Shown piece by piece: positions 1-6,073 of a DNA stretch of 6,157 bases. Origin of the DNA: an uncultured Ruminococcus sp. (GTDB lineage Bacteria > Bacillota > Clostridia > Oscillospirales > Acutalibacteraceae); NCBI GenBank assembly GCA_900554995.1, contig USJJ01000089.1, positions 1 through 6,157 of the forward strand, written 5' to 3'. The notes below the pieces were generated by a model that saw nothing but the letters and a program-made list of their open reading frames with translations, searched no databases and was not told where the DNA came from. The first letter of the stretch is position 1. Every line of letters begins with the position of its first letter. A program made the translations under genes and the position numbers.

Positions 1-77
1 CATTCCGGCAGGGCACACGCAGCAATTTATGCGGTATTGTCATAGGTTTAAATGACAGTTGTCAACTGCTTTCCGAA
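1..77. other. Unassigned sequence downstream of the small peptide gene
   Basis: No gene can be assigned. All three plus-strand frames are open from the window edge and stop at 45, 55 and 92, so a plus-strand gene could end here. None of the tails (14, 17 or 29 residues) is recognisable. On the minus strand an ATG at 43 opens a frame that leaves the window (starting MTIPHKLLRVPC), but it has no ribosome binding site. The stretch contains three TGTCA/TGACA half-sites forming nested inverted repeats, listed separately. Confidence 0.4.
36..68 (-). promoter_or_regulatory. Palindrome over a possible outward promoter
   Basis: The 13 bp palindrome CAGTTGTCAACTG (56-68) is a perfect 6 bp inverted repeat about one central base. 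On the minus strand it contains a TTGACA hexamer (60-65), followed after 18 bp by GACAAT (36-41), which matches 4 of 6 bases of the -10 consensus. A second inverted repeat, TGACA-GT-TGTCA (53-64), overlaps it. A third pairs TGTCAT (38-43) with ATGACA (52-57) across 8 bp. The arrangement looks like an operator over the -35 of a promoter for a gene beyond the left edge. The weak -10 and lack of a visible downstream gene make this tentative. Confidence 0.25.
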
Positions 78-218
78 TCAGCCCAGAAGTGATGTTATGA
101 AATCAAAAGCCTGACTGAGCGCCTGCTGAATTGCGTGTGCGGCATCGGGGGAAATTGCTCCGATTGCCTGAATCAGCGCATTAATAAGGTCCGAAATCAA
201 TGCAATAATTGCCATCAT
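78..218 (-). CDS. Small hydrophobic amphipathic two-helix peptide, 46 aa
   Basis: The family is not recognised. The 46-residue product starts MMAIIALISD and ends SLLG. The sequence suggests two helices split by an SPD turn at 23-25. Helix 1 is about residues 2-22, with its polar stripe at S9/D10, N13 and Q17. Helix 2 is about 25-45, with its stripe at D25, H28, Q31/Q32, S35/Q36, D39 and T42/S43. The 3-4 residue spacing is that of amphipathic helices. There is no Lys, Arg or Glu, and the three Asp give a net charge near -3, unlike cationic bacteriocins or typical type I toxins. GAGGAG (229-234) lies 10 nt before the first ATG, and an in-frame TGA just upstream fixes the start. A near-consensus promoter lies at 266-294. 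Size and amphipathicity recall beta-type phenol-soluble modulins or other membrane-active peptides, by analogy only. There is no signal peptide cleavage site and no adjacent export gene. Confidence 0.65.
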   Translation of the reverse strand: MMAIIALISDLINALIQAIGAISPDAAHAIQQALSQAFDFITSLLG

Positions 219-265
219 AATCTTTCATCTCCTCGTTTTCAGTTTGGCGGTCACTCACCATTGCC

Positions 266-294
266 ATTTTATCCCTCAATCATACTTTTGTCAA
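266..294 (-). promoter_or_regulatory. Sigma-A-type promoter of the 46-aa peptide gene
   Basis: On the minus strand a perfect TTGACA (289-294) is followed by a 17 bp spacer and TAAAAT (266-271), one mismatch from the consensus -10. The predicted start is near 259, giving a leader of about 40 nt before the ATG at 218 that includes the GAGGAG site. It lies beyond the candidate terminator after pyrI, so the small gene probably has its own transcript, possibly supplemented by readthrough from the pyr operon. It was identified by sequence match only. Confidence 0.65.
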
Positions 295-335
295 GCGGCT
301 TTTTATCCCCTACTTCCCATTTAAACCAAGACGGT

Positions 336-367
336 AAAATCTTCCCATTGATATTTATTCAAAGGGA
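336..367 (-). terminator. Weak candidate terminator after pyrI
   Basis: Just past the pyrI stop, the minus-strand RNA can form an imperfect hairpin. UCCCUUUGA (367-359) pairs with UCAAUGGGA (351-343) as 4 bp, one U-U mismatch and 4 bp, closing a 7 nt A/U loop. A short U4 tract follows at 339-336. The stem is modest and the U tract is short and offset by three bases, so termination may be partial. It is the only terminator-like structure seen between pyrI and the next promoter. Confidence 0.35.
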
Positions 368-379
368 GGATGATAGAAT

Positions 380-802
380 TTATAATTCGGCTTTGGTTTC
401 GCAATAGATACAGCGGTAAACCTTATGCTTGCTGTCGCCGGTGAGCTTAAAGATATGCGGCAGTTCCTGCTCCGTTGAGGTGATGCAACGGGGATTTTTG
501 CACTTGATTATATTTTTAAGCTGTTTCGGAAGATCAACCTTTTTCTTCTCGACTAGTTTTCCGTCCTTGATCACATCAATTGTGACGCCGGGATCAACGT
601 AGCCGAGAACATCAAGGTCAACGTCATAATCGGAATCTATCTTAATAATATCCTTCTTGCCGAGCTTACTGCTGGTAACGTTCTTTATAATCGCAATTGA
701 GCAACCGAGCTTATCCAATCCGAGGAGATTGTATATCTCCATACCCTTGCCGGCTTTTATATGATCTATTACTATACCGTTTTTAATGGAATCTATATTC
801 AT
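380..802 (-). CDS. pyrI: Aspartate carbamoyltransferase regulatory chain PyrI, 140 aa
   Basis: This is the non-catalytic regulatory subunit of ATCase, expected to assemble with PyrB and carry nucleotide effects to the catalytic trimers. The N-terminal allosteric domain (about 1-92) has the conserved GIVIDHI at 9-15, with D13/H14 matching nucleotide-site residues of the E. coli chain, and GKKDIIKI at 48-55, with K50 and K54 matching the lysines that contact the effector. The C-terminal zinc domain has C101-x4-C106 and C131-x2-C134, the four-Cys zinc site that bridges to PyrB. At 140 residues it is slightly shorter than E. coli PyrI (153), lacking a few residues at both ends. The ATG overlaps the pyrB stop as ATGA. 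Its ribosome site, GGGGGT six nt before the ATG, departs from GGAGG, so translation probably depends on coupling to pyrB. It is the last gene of the operon. Confidence 0.96.
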   Translation of the reverse strand: MNIDSIKNGIVIDHIKAGKGMEIYNLLGLDKLGCSIAIIKNVTSSKLGKKDIIKIDSDYDVDLDVLGYVDPGVTIDVIKDGKLVEKKKVDLPKQLKNIIKCKNPRCITSTEQELPHIFKLTGDSKHKVYRCIYCETKAEL

Positions 803-1716
803 ATTTCTACCCCCAAAAGTTTAAGAATGAGCGCCATTCTCATATATTTGCCGTTAAGAACCTGTTTAAAATAGCAGGCTCTCGGGTCGTCGTCAACCGC
901 AACGCTGATTTCATTTACACGAGGCAGCGGATGAAGAATCGAAAGATCCCTTTTGGCATTTACAAGCTTATCGGGTGTGAGAATATAGCTGTCCTTCAGA
1001 CGGAGGTAATCCTCTTCATTGAAGAAACGCTCTTTCTGAACTCTCGTCATATAGAGCACGTCAAGCTCGGGCATTACCTTTTCAAGGTCGGTAGTCTGAA
1101 TGTATTCAAGGTTATTTGCCTTGATAACATCGTTCTTGACATAGCTCGGGAGCTTGAGCTCTTCGGGAGAAATGAGGATAAACTTCACGTTATTATATCT
1201 TGAAAGCGCCTGAATAAGCGAATGTACGGTTCTTCCGAACTTCAGGTCACCGCAGAATCCGACTGTCAGATTATCAAAGTGTCCCTTTTCACGGCTGATC
1301 GTGAGAAGATCTGCAAGCGTTTGTGTCGGGTGATTATGCCCGCCGTCGCCTGCATTGATAACAGGAATTGAAGCATTGAGCGAGGCAACATACGGTGCGC
1401 CCTCTTTCGGATGGCGCATTGCGATGATATCCGCATAGCAGGAAATAACCTTTACCGTATCCGCAACGCTTTCACCCTTTACGGCAGAGCTGGATTTTGC
1501 ATCAGCCATTGAAAGGACATTTCCTCCGAGCTCATACATCGCCGCCTCAAAGCTGAGTCTTGTGCGTGTTGACGGCTCAAAGAAGAGAGTTGCCAGCTTC
1601 TTTCTGCGGCAGGCATCCGCATATTTATCGGGATTTGCAATTATATCCTTTGCACGGGCGATGAGCTCGTCAATTTCCTCAACCGAGAGATCAAGAATAC
1701 TTATAACACTTCTCAT
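799..1716 (-). CDS. pyrB: Aspartate carbamoyltransferase catalytic chain PyrB, 305 aa
   Basis: This cytosolic enzyme condenses carbamoyl phosphate with L-aspartate to carbamoyl aspartate, the committed pyrimidine step. Full-length for the family. The carbamoyl-phosphate domain has [13 protein letters not shown] at 45-57 (S49, T50, R51, T52, R53), the loop serine and lysine in SSSAVKGES at 75-83 (K80), RHP at 101-103 and HNHPTQ at 127-132. The aspartate domain has FGRTVHS at 160-166, TRVQKERF at 224-231 and HPLPRVNEI at 262-270. All expected active-site residues are present. The ATG overlaps the pyrE stop as ATGA, with GGAGG six nt upstream. The next gene is its regulatory partner pyrI, so the holoenzyme should be the allosteric PyrBI type, unlike the unregulated PyrB trimer of Bacillus subtilis. 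Confidence 0.98.
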   Translation of the reverse strand: MRSVISILDLSVEEIDELIARAKDIIANPDKYADACRRKKLATLFFEPSTRTRLSFEAAMYELGGNVLSMADAKSSSAVKGESVADTVKVISCYADIIAMRHPKEGAPYVASLNASIPVINAGDGGHNHPTQTLADLLTISREKGHFDNLTVGFCGDLKFGRTVHSLIQALSRYNNVKFILISPEELKLPSYVKNDVIKANNLEYIQTTDLEKVMPELDVLYMTRVQKERFFNEEDYLRLKDSYILTPDKLVNAKRDLSILHPLPRVNEISVAVDDDPRACYFKQVLNGKYMRMALILKLLGVEI

Positions 1717-2360
1717 TTTTTGCCTCCGATCCAGCTTTCATCCGACGGATTGTTTCTGAATTTGATCAATCTTTCAACGTCCGTCTTTGCGATATATCCT
1801 TCCTGCGCCGCAATTTCTGCAATTGCGTCAAAATTTGTGAGGCTTATATTTTTCACATCGGCGTCGGCAAGTCTGTCAAGACCTTTCTGCATACCGTATG
1901 TGAATATTGAGACGATTCCGAGCACCTCGGCACCCGCCTCTCTGAGCACATTAACGACCTCGATTACGCTTCCGCCTGTTGAGATGAGATCCTCAACGAC
2001 AACAACCTTCTGACCCTTTTCGAGCTTGCCCTCAATTTGGTTCTGTCTGCCGTGATCCTTTGCTCCCGAGCGGACATAGCCCATCGGAAGCCCCATAATC
2101 TGAGCAGTTATTGCGGCGTGAGCAATACCTGCGGTTGATGTTCCCATAAGAGCCTCTGCCTCGGGGTAAGTCTCCCTGACGGTCTTTGCGAGAGCCTCCT
2201 CAACGTGAGTGCGCACCTCGGGATAAGCAAGGGTCAATCTGTTATCGCAGTAAACAGGGCTCTTGATTCCGCTTGCCCAAGTGAACGGTTCGTCCGGGCG
2301 GAAGAAAACCGCCTTGATTGAAAGAAGATCCTTTGCGATCTGAATCTGAATGTCTGTCAT
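1713..2360 (-). CDS. pyrE: Orotate phosphoribosyltransferase PyrE, 215 aa
   Basis: This enzyme transfers phosphoribose from PRPP to orotate, giving OMP and pyrophosphate, the fifth step of the pathway. It is a type I phosphoribosyltransferase. The PRPP loop [13 protein letters not shown] is at 119-131, with the paired acidic residues E123/D124. The flexible catalytic loop [15 protein letters not shown] is at 97-111 and includes K101 and H103. The N-terminal hood has [16 protein letters not shown] at 26-41. Length is normal. The SD, AGGAG seven nt before the ATG, abuts the pyrF stop codon (TAAGGAG), with an 11 nt intergenic gap. The 3' end overlaps pyrB as ATGA, and the last sense codons (GGC AAA AAA) put six A residues directly before the stop. 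Confidence 0.98.
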   Translation of the reverse strand: MTDIQIQIAKDLLSIKAVFFRPDEPFTWASGIKSPVYCDNRLTLAYPEVRTHVEEALAKTVRETYPEAEALMGTSTAGIAHAAITAQIMGLPMGYVRSGAKDHGRQNQIEGKLEKGQKVVVVEDLISTGGSVIEVVNVLREAGAEVLGIVSIFTYGMQKGLDRLADADVKNISLTNFDAIAEIAAQEGYIAKTDVERLIKFRNNPSDESWIGGKK

Positions 2361-2371
2361 AATATCTCTCC

Positions 2372-3070
2372 TTAATCAACAAATTCGTTTATACATCTCT
2401 CATATGCCGCAACGGGATCAGCCGCCGCAGTTATCGGACGTCCGACAACAATGTAATCGGAGCCGATTTTTTTAGCCTGTTCGGGGGTCATAACTCTGAC
2501 CTGATCGCCCTTATCTCCGTCCGCAAATCTGACGCCCGGAGTCACCGTGAGGAATCCGTCGCCGCAGACCTCGTGGACCTTGCCCGCCTCCATTGGTGAG
2601 CAGACCACGCCGTCGAGTCCCGCAACTTTTGCGTTGTGAGCATAGTGCATAACTACCCTGTCCATTTTCTCATTTATAAGCAGGTCGTTCTTCATTCTTT
2701 CCTCACTTGTTGAAGTGAGCTGTGTCACGGCAATGAGTAGCGGTCTTGTGCCGTCGGGACGTGTAAGACCTTCGATCGCCGCCTCCATCATTGCTATTGT
2801 TCCGCCTGCGTGGAGATTCGTCATATCAACATCAAGTCTCGAAAGAACAGCCATTGATTTTTTGACCGTATTCGGAATGTCGTGGAGTTTAAGATCAAGG
2901 AATATTTTATGTCCCCTCGCCTTTATCTCTCTTACAATATCGGGTCCCTCGGCATAAAAAAGCTCCATACCGATCTTGACAAAAGGTTTTTCACCCTGAA
3001 ATTTATCAAGGAATGCCATTGTCTCCTCTTTGCTTGAAAAATCACACGCTACGATTACATCCTTACCCAT
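2372..3070 (-). CDS. pyrF: Orotidine 5'-phosphate decarboxylase PyrF, 232 aa
   Basis: This enzyme decarboxylates OMP to UMP, the last de novo step and the source of the UMP that should feed back through the leader. It is a TIM-barrel enzyme of the short bacterial type (about 230-240 residues). The catalytic tetrad region LDLKLHDIPNT at 58-68 gives D59, K61 and D64, and D10 lies in VACDF at 7-11. The phosphate-binding region has TPGVR at 177-181 and VVGRPIT at 208-214. The start overlaps the end of pyrD by 8 nt, and AGGAGG lies 8 nt before the ATG, inside the pyrD coding sequence. The stop codon merges with the SD of pyrE. Nothing unusual is seen in the protein. Confidence 0.98.
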   Translation of the reverse strand: MGKDVIVACDFSSKEETMAFLDKFQGEKPFVKIGMELFYAEGPDIVREIKARGHKIFLDLKLHDIPNTVKKSMAVLSRLDVDMTNLHAGGTIAMMEAAIEGLTRPDGTRPLLIAVTQLTSTSEERMKNDLLINEKMDRVVMHYAHNAKVAGLDGVVCSPMEAGKVHEVCGDGFLTVTPGVRFADGDKGDQVRVMTPEQAKKIGSDYIVVGRPITAAADPVAAYERCINEFVD

Positions 3071-3977
3071 TCTGTGCGCCTCCTATAATATCTTTAAGAT
3101 TTTTTATTCCGTACTTTTCCATCGTCTGCGGCAGTGCTTCTATTATATTCTTGCAGGCAAACGGATCAACAAGATTTGCCGCTCCGACCTCAACTGCCGC
3201 TGCGCCTGCAAGCATCATTTCGATTACGTCGTCGGCGCTCGACACTCCGCCCATTCCGATGACCGGTACACTGACCGCCTTTGCAACCTGATAAACCATC
3301 CTGACAGCTACGGGGAAGATTGCGGGTCCCGAGAATCCTCCCATAACGTTCGCTATGACAGGCTTTCTCTTTCTGAGATCTATTCTCATACCGAGCAACG
3401 TATTTATCAGGCTGATACCGTTCGCTCCGGCGTCCTCGCAGGCTTTTGCTATATCGACAATATTTGTCACATTCGGGGACAGCTTCATTATAATCGGCTT
3501 GGTTGTTACGGCTTTCACCGCCTTGGTAACCTCTGCCGCCGCTTTCGGATCGGTTCCGAAGCTCATTCCGCCGCCGTGGACATTCGGGCACGAAACGTTG
3601 ACTTCAAGCCAGCCGACCTGCTCCTCCTTGTCAAGTTTTTCGCAAGTGTAGGCATAATCCTCAACCGAAAATCCGCTGACATTTGCCATAACCGGTTTGT
3701 TAAAGCACCTTGCAAGCTTCGGTAGTTCATCACTTATTACCTTGTCAACGCCCGGATTCTGTAAGCCGACCGCATTAATCATCCCCGCCGTACATTCTGC
3801 AATTCTCGGCGTCGGATTGCCAAACCTCGGGTCACGCGTTGTACCCTTAAAAGAGAAAGTTCCGAGAATGTTTATATCGTAAAGTTCTGCAAACTCATAA
3901 CCGAAGCCAAAGGTTCCGGATGCGGGAATAATCGGGTTATCAAGTTCAATTCCGCAAAGATCAACCTTTGTTACCAT
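3063..3977 (-). CDS. pyrD: Dihydroorotate dehydrogenase class 1B, catalytic subunit PyrD, 304 aa
   Basis: This FMN-containing TIM-barrel subunit oxidises dihydroorotate to orotate and passes electrons through PyrK to NAD+. Class 1B is shown by the catalytic cysteine C130 in VNVSCPNVHGGG (126-137), by the adjacent pyrK, and by the absence of the N-terminal membrane helix of class 2 enzymes. Other landmarks are ASGTFGFGYE (19-28), the FMN-site lysine K44 in FSFKGTT (41-47), KLSPN (165-169) and the glycine-rich FMN phosphate region GFSGPAI (214-220) and GMGGVSSADDV (241-251). Length is typical. The ATG overlaps the last bases of pyrK by 7 nt, with GGAGG seven nt before it. It should form a cytosolic heterotetramer with PyrK. 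Confidence 0.98.
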   Translation of the reverse strand: MVTKVDLCGIELDNPIIPASGTFGFGYEFAELYDINILGTFSFKGTTRDPRFGNPTPRIAECTAGMINAVGLQNPGVDKVISDELPKLARCFNKPVMANVSGFSVEDYAYTCEKLDKEEQVGWLEVNVSCPNVHGGGMSFGTDPKAAAEVTKAVKAVTTKPIIMKLSPNVTNIVDIAKACEDAGANGISLINTLLGMRIDLRKRKPVIANVMGGFSGPAIFPVAVRMVYQVAKAVSVPVIGMGGVSSADDVIEMMLAGAAAVEVGAANLVDPFACKNIIEALPQTMEKYGIKNLKDIIGGAQNG

Positions 3978-4702
3978 ACTATCTCCTCCCTTTCAAGCAC
4001 CGGACCGTCCTTGCAAATGCGTTTGTTTCCGTATTTTGTCTTGCAGGTGCAGCCCATACACGCACCGAAACCGCAGCCCATTCTCTCCTCAAAGCTGTAC
4101 TGACCGCTTGTCATTACGATTTTTTCAATAGCATTGAACATCGGCATAGGACCGCAGGTGTAGAAATATGTGTAATTAATTTTTTTGAGCACATCTGTTA
4201 CAAAGCCCTTTTCGCCGAGACTTCCGTCCGCCGTTGCAACATAAACCTTTGCACCGAGTTTTTCAAACTCATCGGCGTAAAAGACTTCCGACTTTGTATT
4301 AAAGCCGAGGATCACGCTGACATTTTTACCCTCCGAAACAAGTCTTTTGCAGAGCATATACATCGGCGGCACACCGACGCCTCCGCCGATAAGTACGGGA
4401 GTCTCGCCGCTTTTCGATGTATCGTAGCCGTTGCCGAGTCCGCAAAGGACATCGAGCTTTGCTCCGATCGGCAGCTCCGACATCTGCTCTGTACCGTTTC
4501 CGACAACCTTGTAAATGATCGTCAATCTGCCGCTTTCGCTGTTGCATACGGATATCGGCCGTCTGAGGAAAAATCCGTCCAGCTTTATATTTACAAACTG
4601 ACCCGGCTTTGTGATTGCCGATGTATCGCCGCCGAGAACCATACGGTAGGTTTTGTCGGCTATTTTAGCATTTTCGGCTACTGTCATAATAACCTGATTC
4701 AT
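3971..4702 (-). CDS. pyrK: Dihydroorotate dehydrogenase electron transfer subunit PyrK, 243 aa
   Basis: This ferredoxin-reductase-like partner of PyrD carries FAD and a [2Fe-2S] cluster and passes electrons to NAD+. The FAD domain has PGQF (33-36) and RRPIS (47-51). The NAD domain has the glycine-rich GGGVGVPP (106-113) and TCGPMPM (182-188). The C-terminal cluster has C210-x4-C215-x2-C218 and C230, with an extra Cys at 220. The start chosen is the ATG at 4702, which overlaps the pyrC stop as ATGA and has GGAGG seven nt upstream. An in-frame ATG at 4750 would add 16 Arg-rich residues inside pyrC, without family support or a good ribosome site. A long open frame on the opposite strand spans the whole gene but is antisense shadow. 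Confidence 0.97.
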   Translation of the reverse strand: MNQVIMTVAENAKIADKTYRMVLGGDTSAITKPGQFVNIKLDGFFLRRPISVCNSESGRLTIIYKVVGNGTEQMSELPIGAKLDVLCGLGNGYDTSKSGETPVLIGGGVGVPPMYMLCKRLVSEGKNVSVILGFNTKSEVFYADEFEKLGAKVYVATADGSLGEKGFVTDVLKKINYTYFYTCGPMPMFNAIEKIVMTSGQYSFEERMGCGFGACMGCTCKTKYGNKRICKDGPVLEREEIVW

Positions 4703-5967
4703 TCTTCGTCCTCCCACACAGTTCTGCCGTCGCATACCGTCGTCTTGCATTTTCCGTAGACCGTAACACCGTCAAACGGTGTGCTTCTTCCCATTGATGC
4801 AAAATTATCCGAATTGATTGTATAGCTTTCGTTGAGGTCATAGACCGTGAAATTGGCAAGCTCCTTTATCTCAAATCCCGTCTTTATTCCGAATCTCTCG
4901 GCAGGGTTAATGCTCATCAGTGTCACCAGCTTGTGCAGGCTTATCAGTCCGCCCTTAACGAGCTTGGTGTAGAGGATCGGGAAAGCGGTTTCCAGTCCGA
5001 CAATACCCATTGCGCTGTCCTTAAGTCCCTTTGATTTTTCCTCGACGGAATGAGGAGCGTGATCCGTTGCAATCATATCAATTGTTCCGTCACAGATTCC
5101 CTCAATGAGTGCCTCTCTGTCATCCGCACTTCGGAGAGGCGGATTCATCTTGTACCTGCCGTCCTCCCTGAGACTGTCCTCTGTAAGGACAAGGTAATGC
5201 GGTGCAGTCTCGCAGGTAACGTCAACTCCCCTGCGCTTTGCCTTTCTGATCAAATCAACGCTTTCCTTTGTCGAAATATGGCAGACGTGATACTTGCATC
5301 CTGTTTCCTCGGCAAGTTTCAGATCTCTTTCAATCTGTTTCCATTCGCTCTCGGAGCTGATGCCCTTATGTCCGTGTGCCTTTGCGTAAGTACCATTATG
5401 AATATATCCGCCGTCAAGCAGACTGTTGTCCTCACAATGAGCAACAATTATTTTATCAAGCCTCTTCGCCTCAATCATTGCCGCTCTCATCATTTCCTCG
5501 GTCTGTATTCCGCTTCCGTCGTCTGAGAATGCGACTACCTTATCCGACAGATTCTTCATATCGGAAAGCTCCGCACCCTTTCTGCCGACCGTTATTGAAC
5601 CGTATGGAACAACATTGATTGCGGCATCCTTTTCGATAATATCAAGCTGAGCTTTAAGATGCTCCTCGCTGTCGGGAACAGGATTGAGATTCGGCATTGT
5701 GCAAACAGTTGTATATCCGCTCTTTGCCGCCGCAAGCGATCCCGTTTTTACAGTCTCCTTATATGAAAAGCCCGGCTCACGAAGATGAGTATGAACATCT
5801 ACGAAACCGGGAAAAATATGCTTATTTGTCAGATCATAGGACTGTGTGTATTCGGCACAAAGTTTACAGCAAACGCAAAGAACACGGCCGTCGGAAACAA
5901 AAATATCCTGCTTCTGAAATCCGGAATCCGTATATACCAATGCGTTTTTCAAGATATATTCCGTCAT
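4699..5967 (-). CDS. pyrC: Dihydroorotase PyrC, 422 aa (amidohydrolase, Firmicute type)
   Basis: This zinc enzyme cyclises carbamoyl aspartate to dihydroorotate, the third pathway step. The amidohydrolase barrel has the metal motif HTHLREPG at 59-66 (H59, H61), FSDDGSG at 147-153 (D150 in the bridging-Asp position of this type, replacing the carboxylated lysine of the E. coli type), AHCED at 176-180 (H177), CHIST at 229-233 (H230) and ATDHAPH at 300-306 (D302). The set is complete, so it should be active rather than a PyrX-like inactive homologue. Length is typical (about 425). Oddly, the N-terminal beta-sandwich has C-x-C-C-x-x-C at 31-37. The start has AGGAGG (5973-5978) five nt before the ATG. 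It is the first gene of the operon, 21 nt after the leader terminator's U tract, and its end overlaps pyrK as ATGA. Confidence 0.98.
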   Translation of the reverse strand: MTEYILKNALVYTDSGFQKQDIFVSDGRVLCVCCKLCAEYTQSYDLTNKHIFPGFVDVHTHLREPGFSYKETVKTGSLAAAKSGYTTVCTMPNLNPVPDSEEHLKAQLDIIEKDAAINVVPYGSITVGRKGAELSDMKNLSDKVVAFSDDGSGIQTEEMMRAAMIEAKRLDKIIVAHCEDNSLLDGGYIHNGTYAKAHGHKGISSESEWKQIERDLKLAEETGCKYHVCHISTKESVDLIRKAKRRGVDVTCETAPHYLVLTEDSLREDGRYKMNPPLRSADDREALIEGICDGTIDMIATDHAPHSVEEKSKGLKDSAMGIVGLETAFPILYTKLVKGGLISLHKLVTLMSINPAERFGIKTGFEIKELANFTVYDLNESYTINSDNFASMGRSTPFDGVTVYGKCKTTVCDGRTVWEDEE

Positions 5968-5970
5968 ATG
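5961..5970 (-). repeat. CATATGACGG, copy at the pyrC start codon
   Basis: This 10 nt sequence includes the pyrC ATG and its second codon. An identical copy lies exactly 100 nt upstream in the leader at 6061-6070, where its ATG opens a 10-codon frame. The match stops at both ends, so it is either chance or a short local duplication. Confidence 0.6.
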
Positions 5971-5988
5971 AGCCTCCTGAATGGTAAT

Positions 5989-6018
5989 AAAAAAGAACCC
6001 TGTCGTCTGACAAGGTTC
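5989..6018 (-). terminator. Leader intrinsic terminator (attenuator) upstream of pyrC
   Basis: In the minus-strand RNA, GAACCUUGUC (6018-6009) pairs with GACAGGGUUC (6004-5995) over 10 bp, nine Watson-Crick and one G-U, closing the tetraloop AGAC. It is followed at once by U6 (5994-5989). This is a strong rho-independent terminator lying between promoter and first gene, so it must be bypassed for the operon to be expressed. Its 5' arm is the segment captured by the upstream antiterminator strand. The other strand lacks a T tract, so it acts one way. Confidence 0.93.
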
Positions 6019-6034
6019 GTAATTTCGGACACAA

Positions 6035-6067
6035 TTATACAGGGATTATATCCCAAAACACCGTCAT
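6035..6067 (-). CDS. Possible 10-codon leader ORF in the pyr attenuator
   Basis: The frame encodes MTVFWDIIPV and stops at TAA. AAGG (6076-6079) lies 8 nt before the ATG, a weak but possible ribosome site. The start context CATATGACGG is identical to that of pyrC. The SD-like AAGG is part of both the PyrR hairpin and the antiterminator strand, and the frame ends 16 nt before the terminator. If translated, a ribosome here would disturb the leader folding. PyrR systems do not need a leader peptide, and a frame this short can easily be chance. Confidence 0.2.
   Translation of the reverse strand: MTVFWDIIPV
6042..6054 (-). other. Small hairpin within the leader
   Basis: GGGAU (6054-6050) and AUCCC (6046-6042) form a perfect 5 bp stem with an AUA loop, placed between the two strands of the antiterminator. 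It could shorten the distance between them and speed pairing. The same bases include a consensus TATAAT on the minus strand. Confidence 0.45.
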
Positions 6068-6070
6068 ATG
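6061..6070 (-). repeat. CATATGACGG, leader copy
   Basis: Identical to the ten bases around the pyrC start codon 100 nt downstream. Its ATG opens the possible leader ORF. Confidence 0.6.
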
Positions 6071-6073
6071 CAA

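Noticed and set aside
181..267. 28-codon minus-strand ORF (MAMVSDRQTENEEMKDYDG...) overlapping the 46-aa gene
   Set aside because: Its ATG lies inside the -10 hexamer TAAAAT of the predicted promoter, so that transcript would not contain the start. It is left as an alternative only if transcription comes from upstream readthrough, since GAGGG lies about 5 nt before the ATG.
135..407. 90-codon Cys-rich plus-strand frame
   Set aside because: The CxxC-like spacing is the complement of the amphipathic peptide gene. It starts at GTG without a ribosome site and runs into the 3' end of pyrI.
3030..3725. 231-codon open frame on the plus strand across pyrD
   Set aside because: It is antisense to the conserved pyrD and the start of pyrF, with no recognisable protein features; a codon-bias shadow.
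4703..4750. Longer pyrK start at the in-frame ATG at 4750
   Set aside because: It would add an Arg-rich 16-residue tail encoded within pyrC and lacks the GGAGG spacing of the ATG at 4702, which forms a classic ATGA overlap.
3968..4759. 263-codon open frame on the plus strand across pyrK
   Set aside because: It is fully antisense to pyrK, which has all family motifs and good start signals. No promoter or ribosome site precedes it, and the translation has no recognisable domain.
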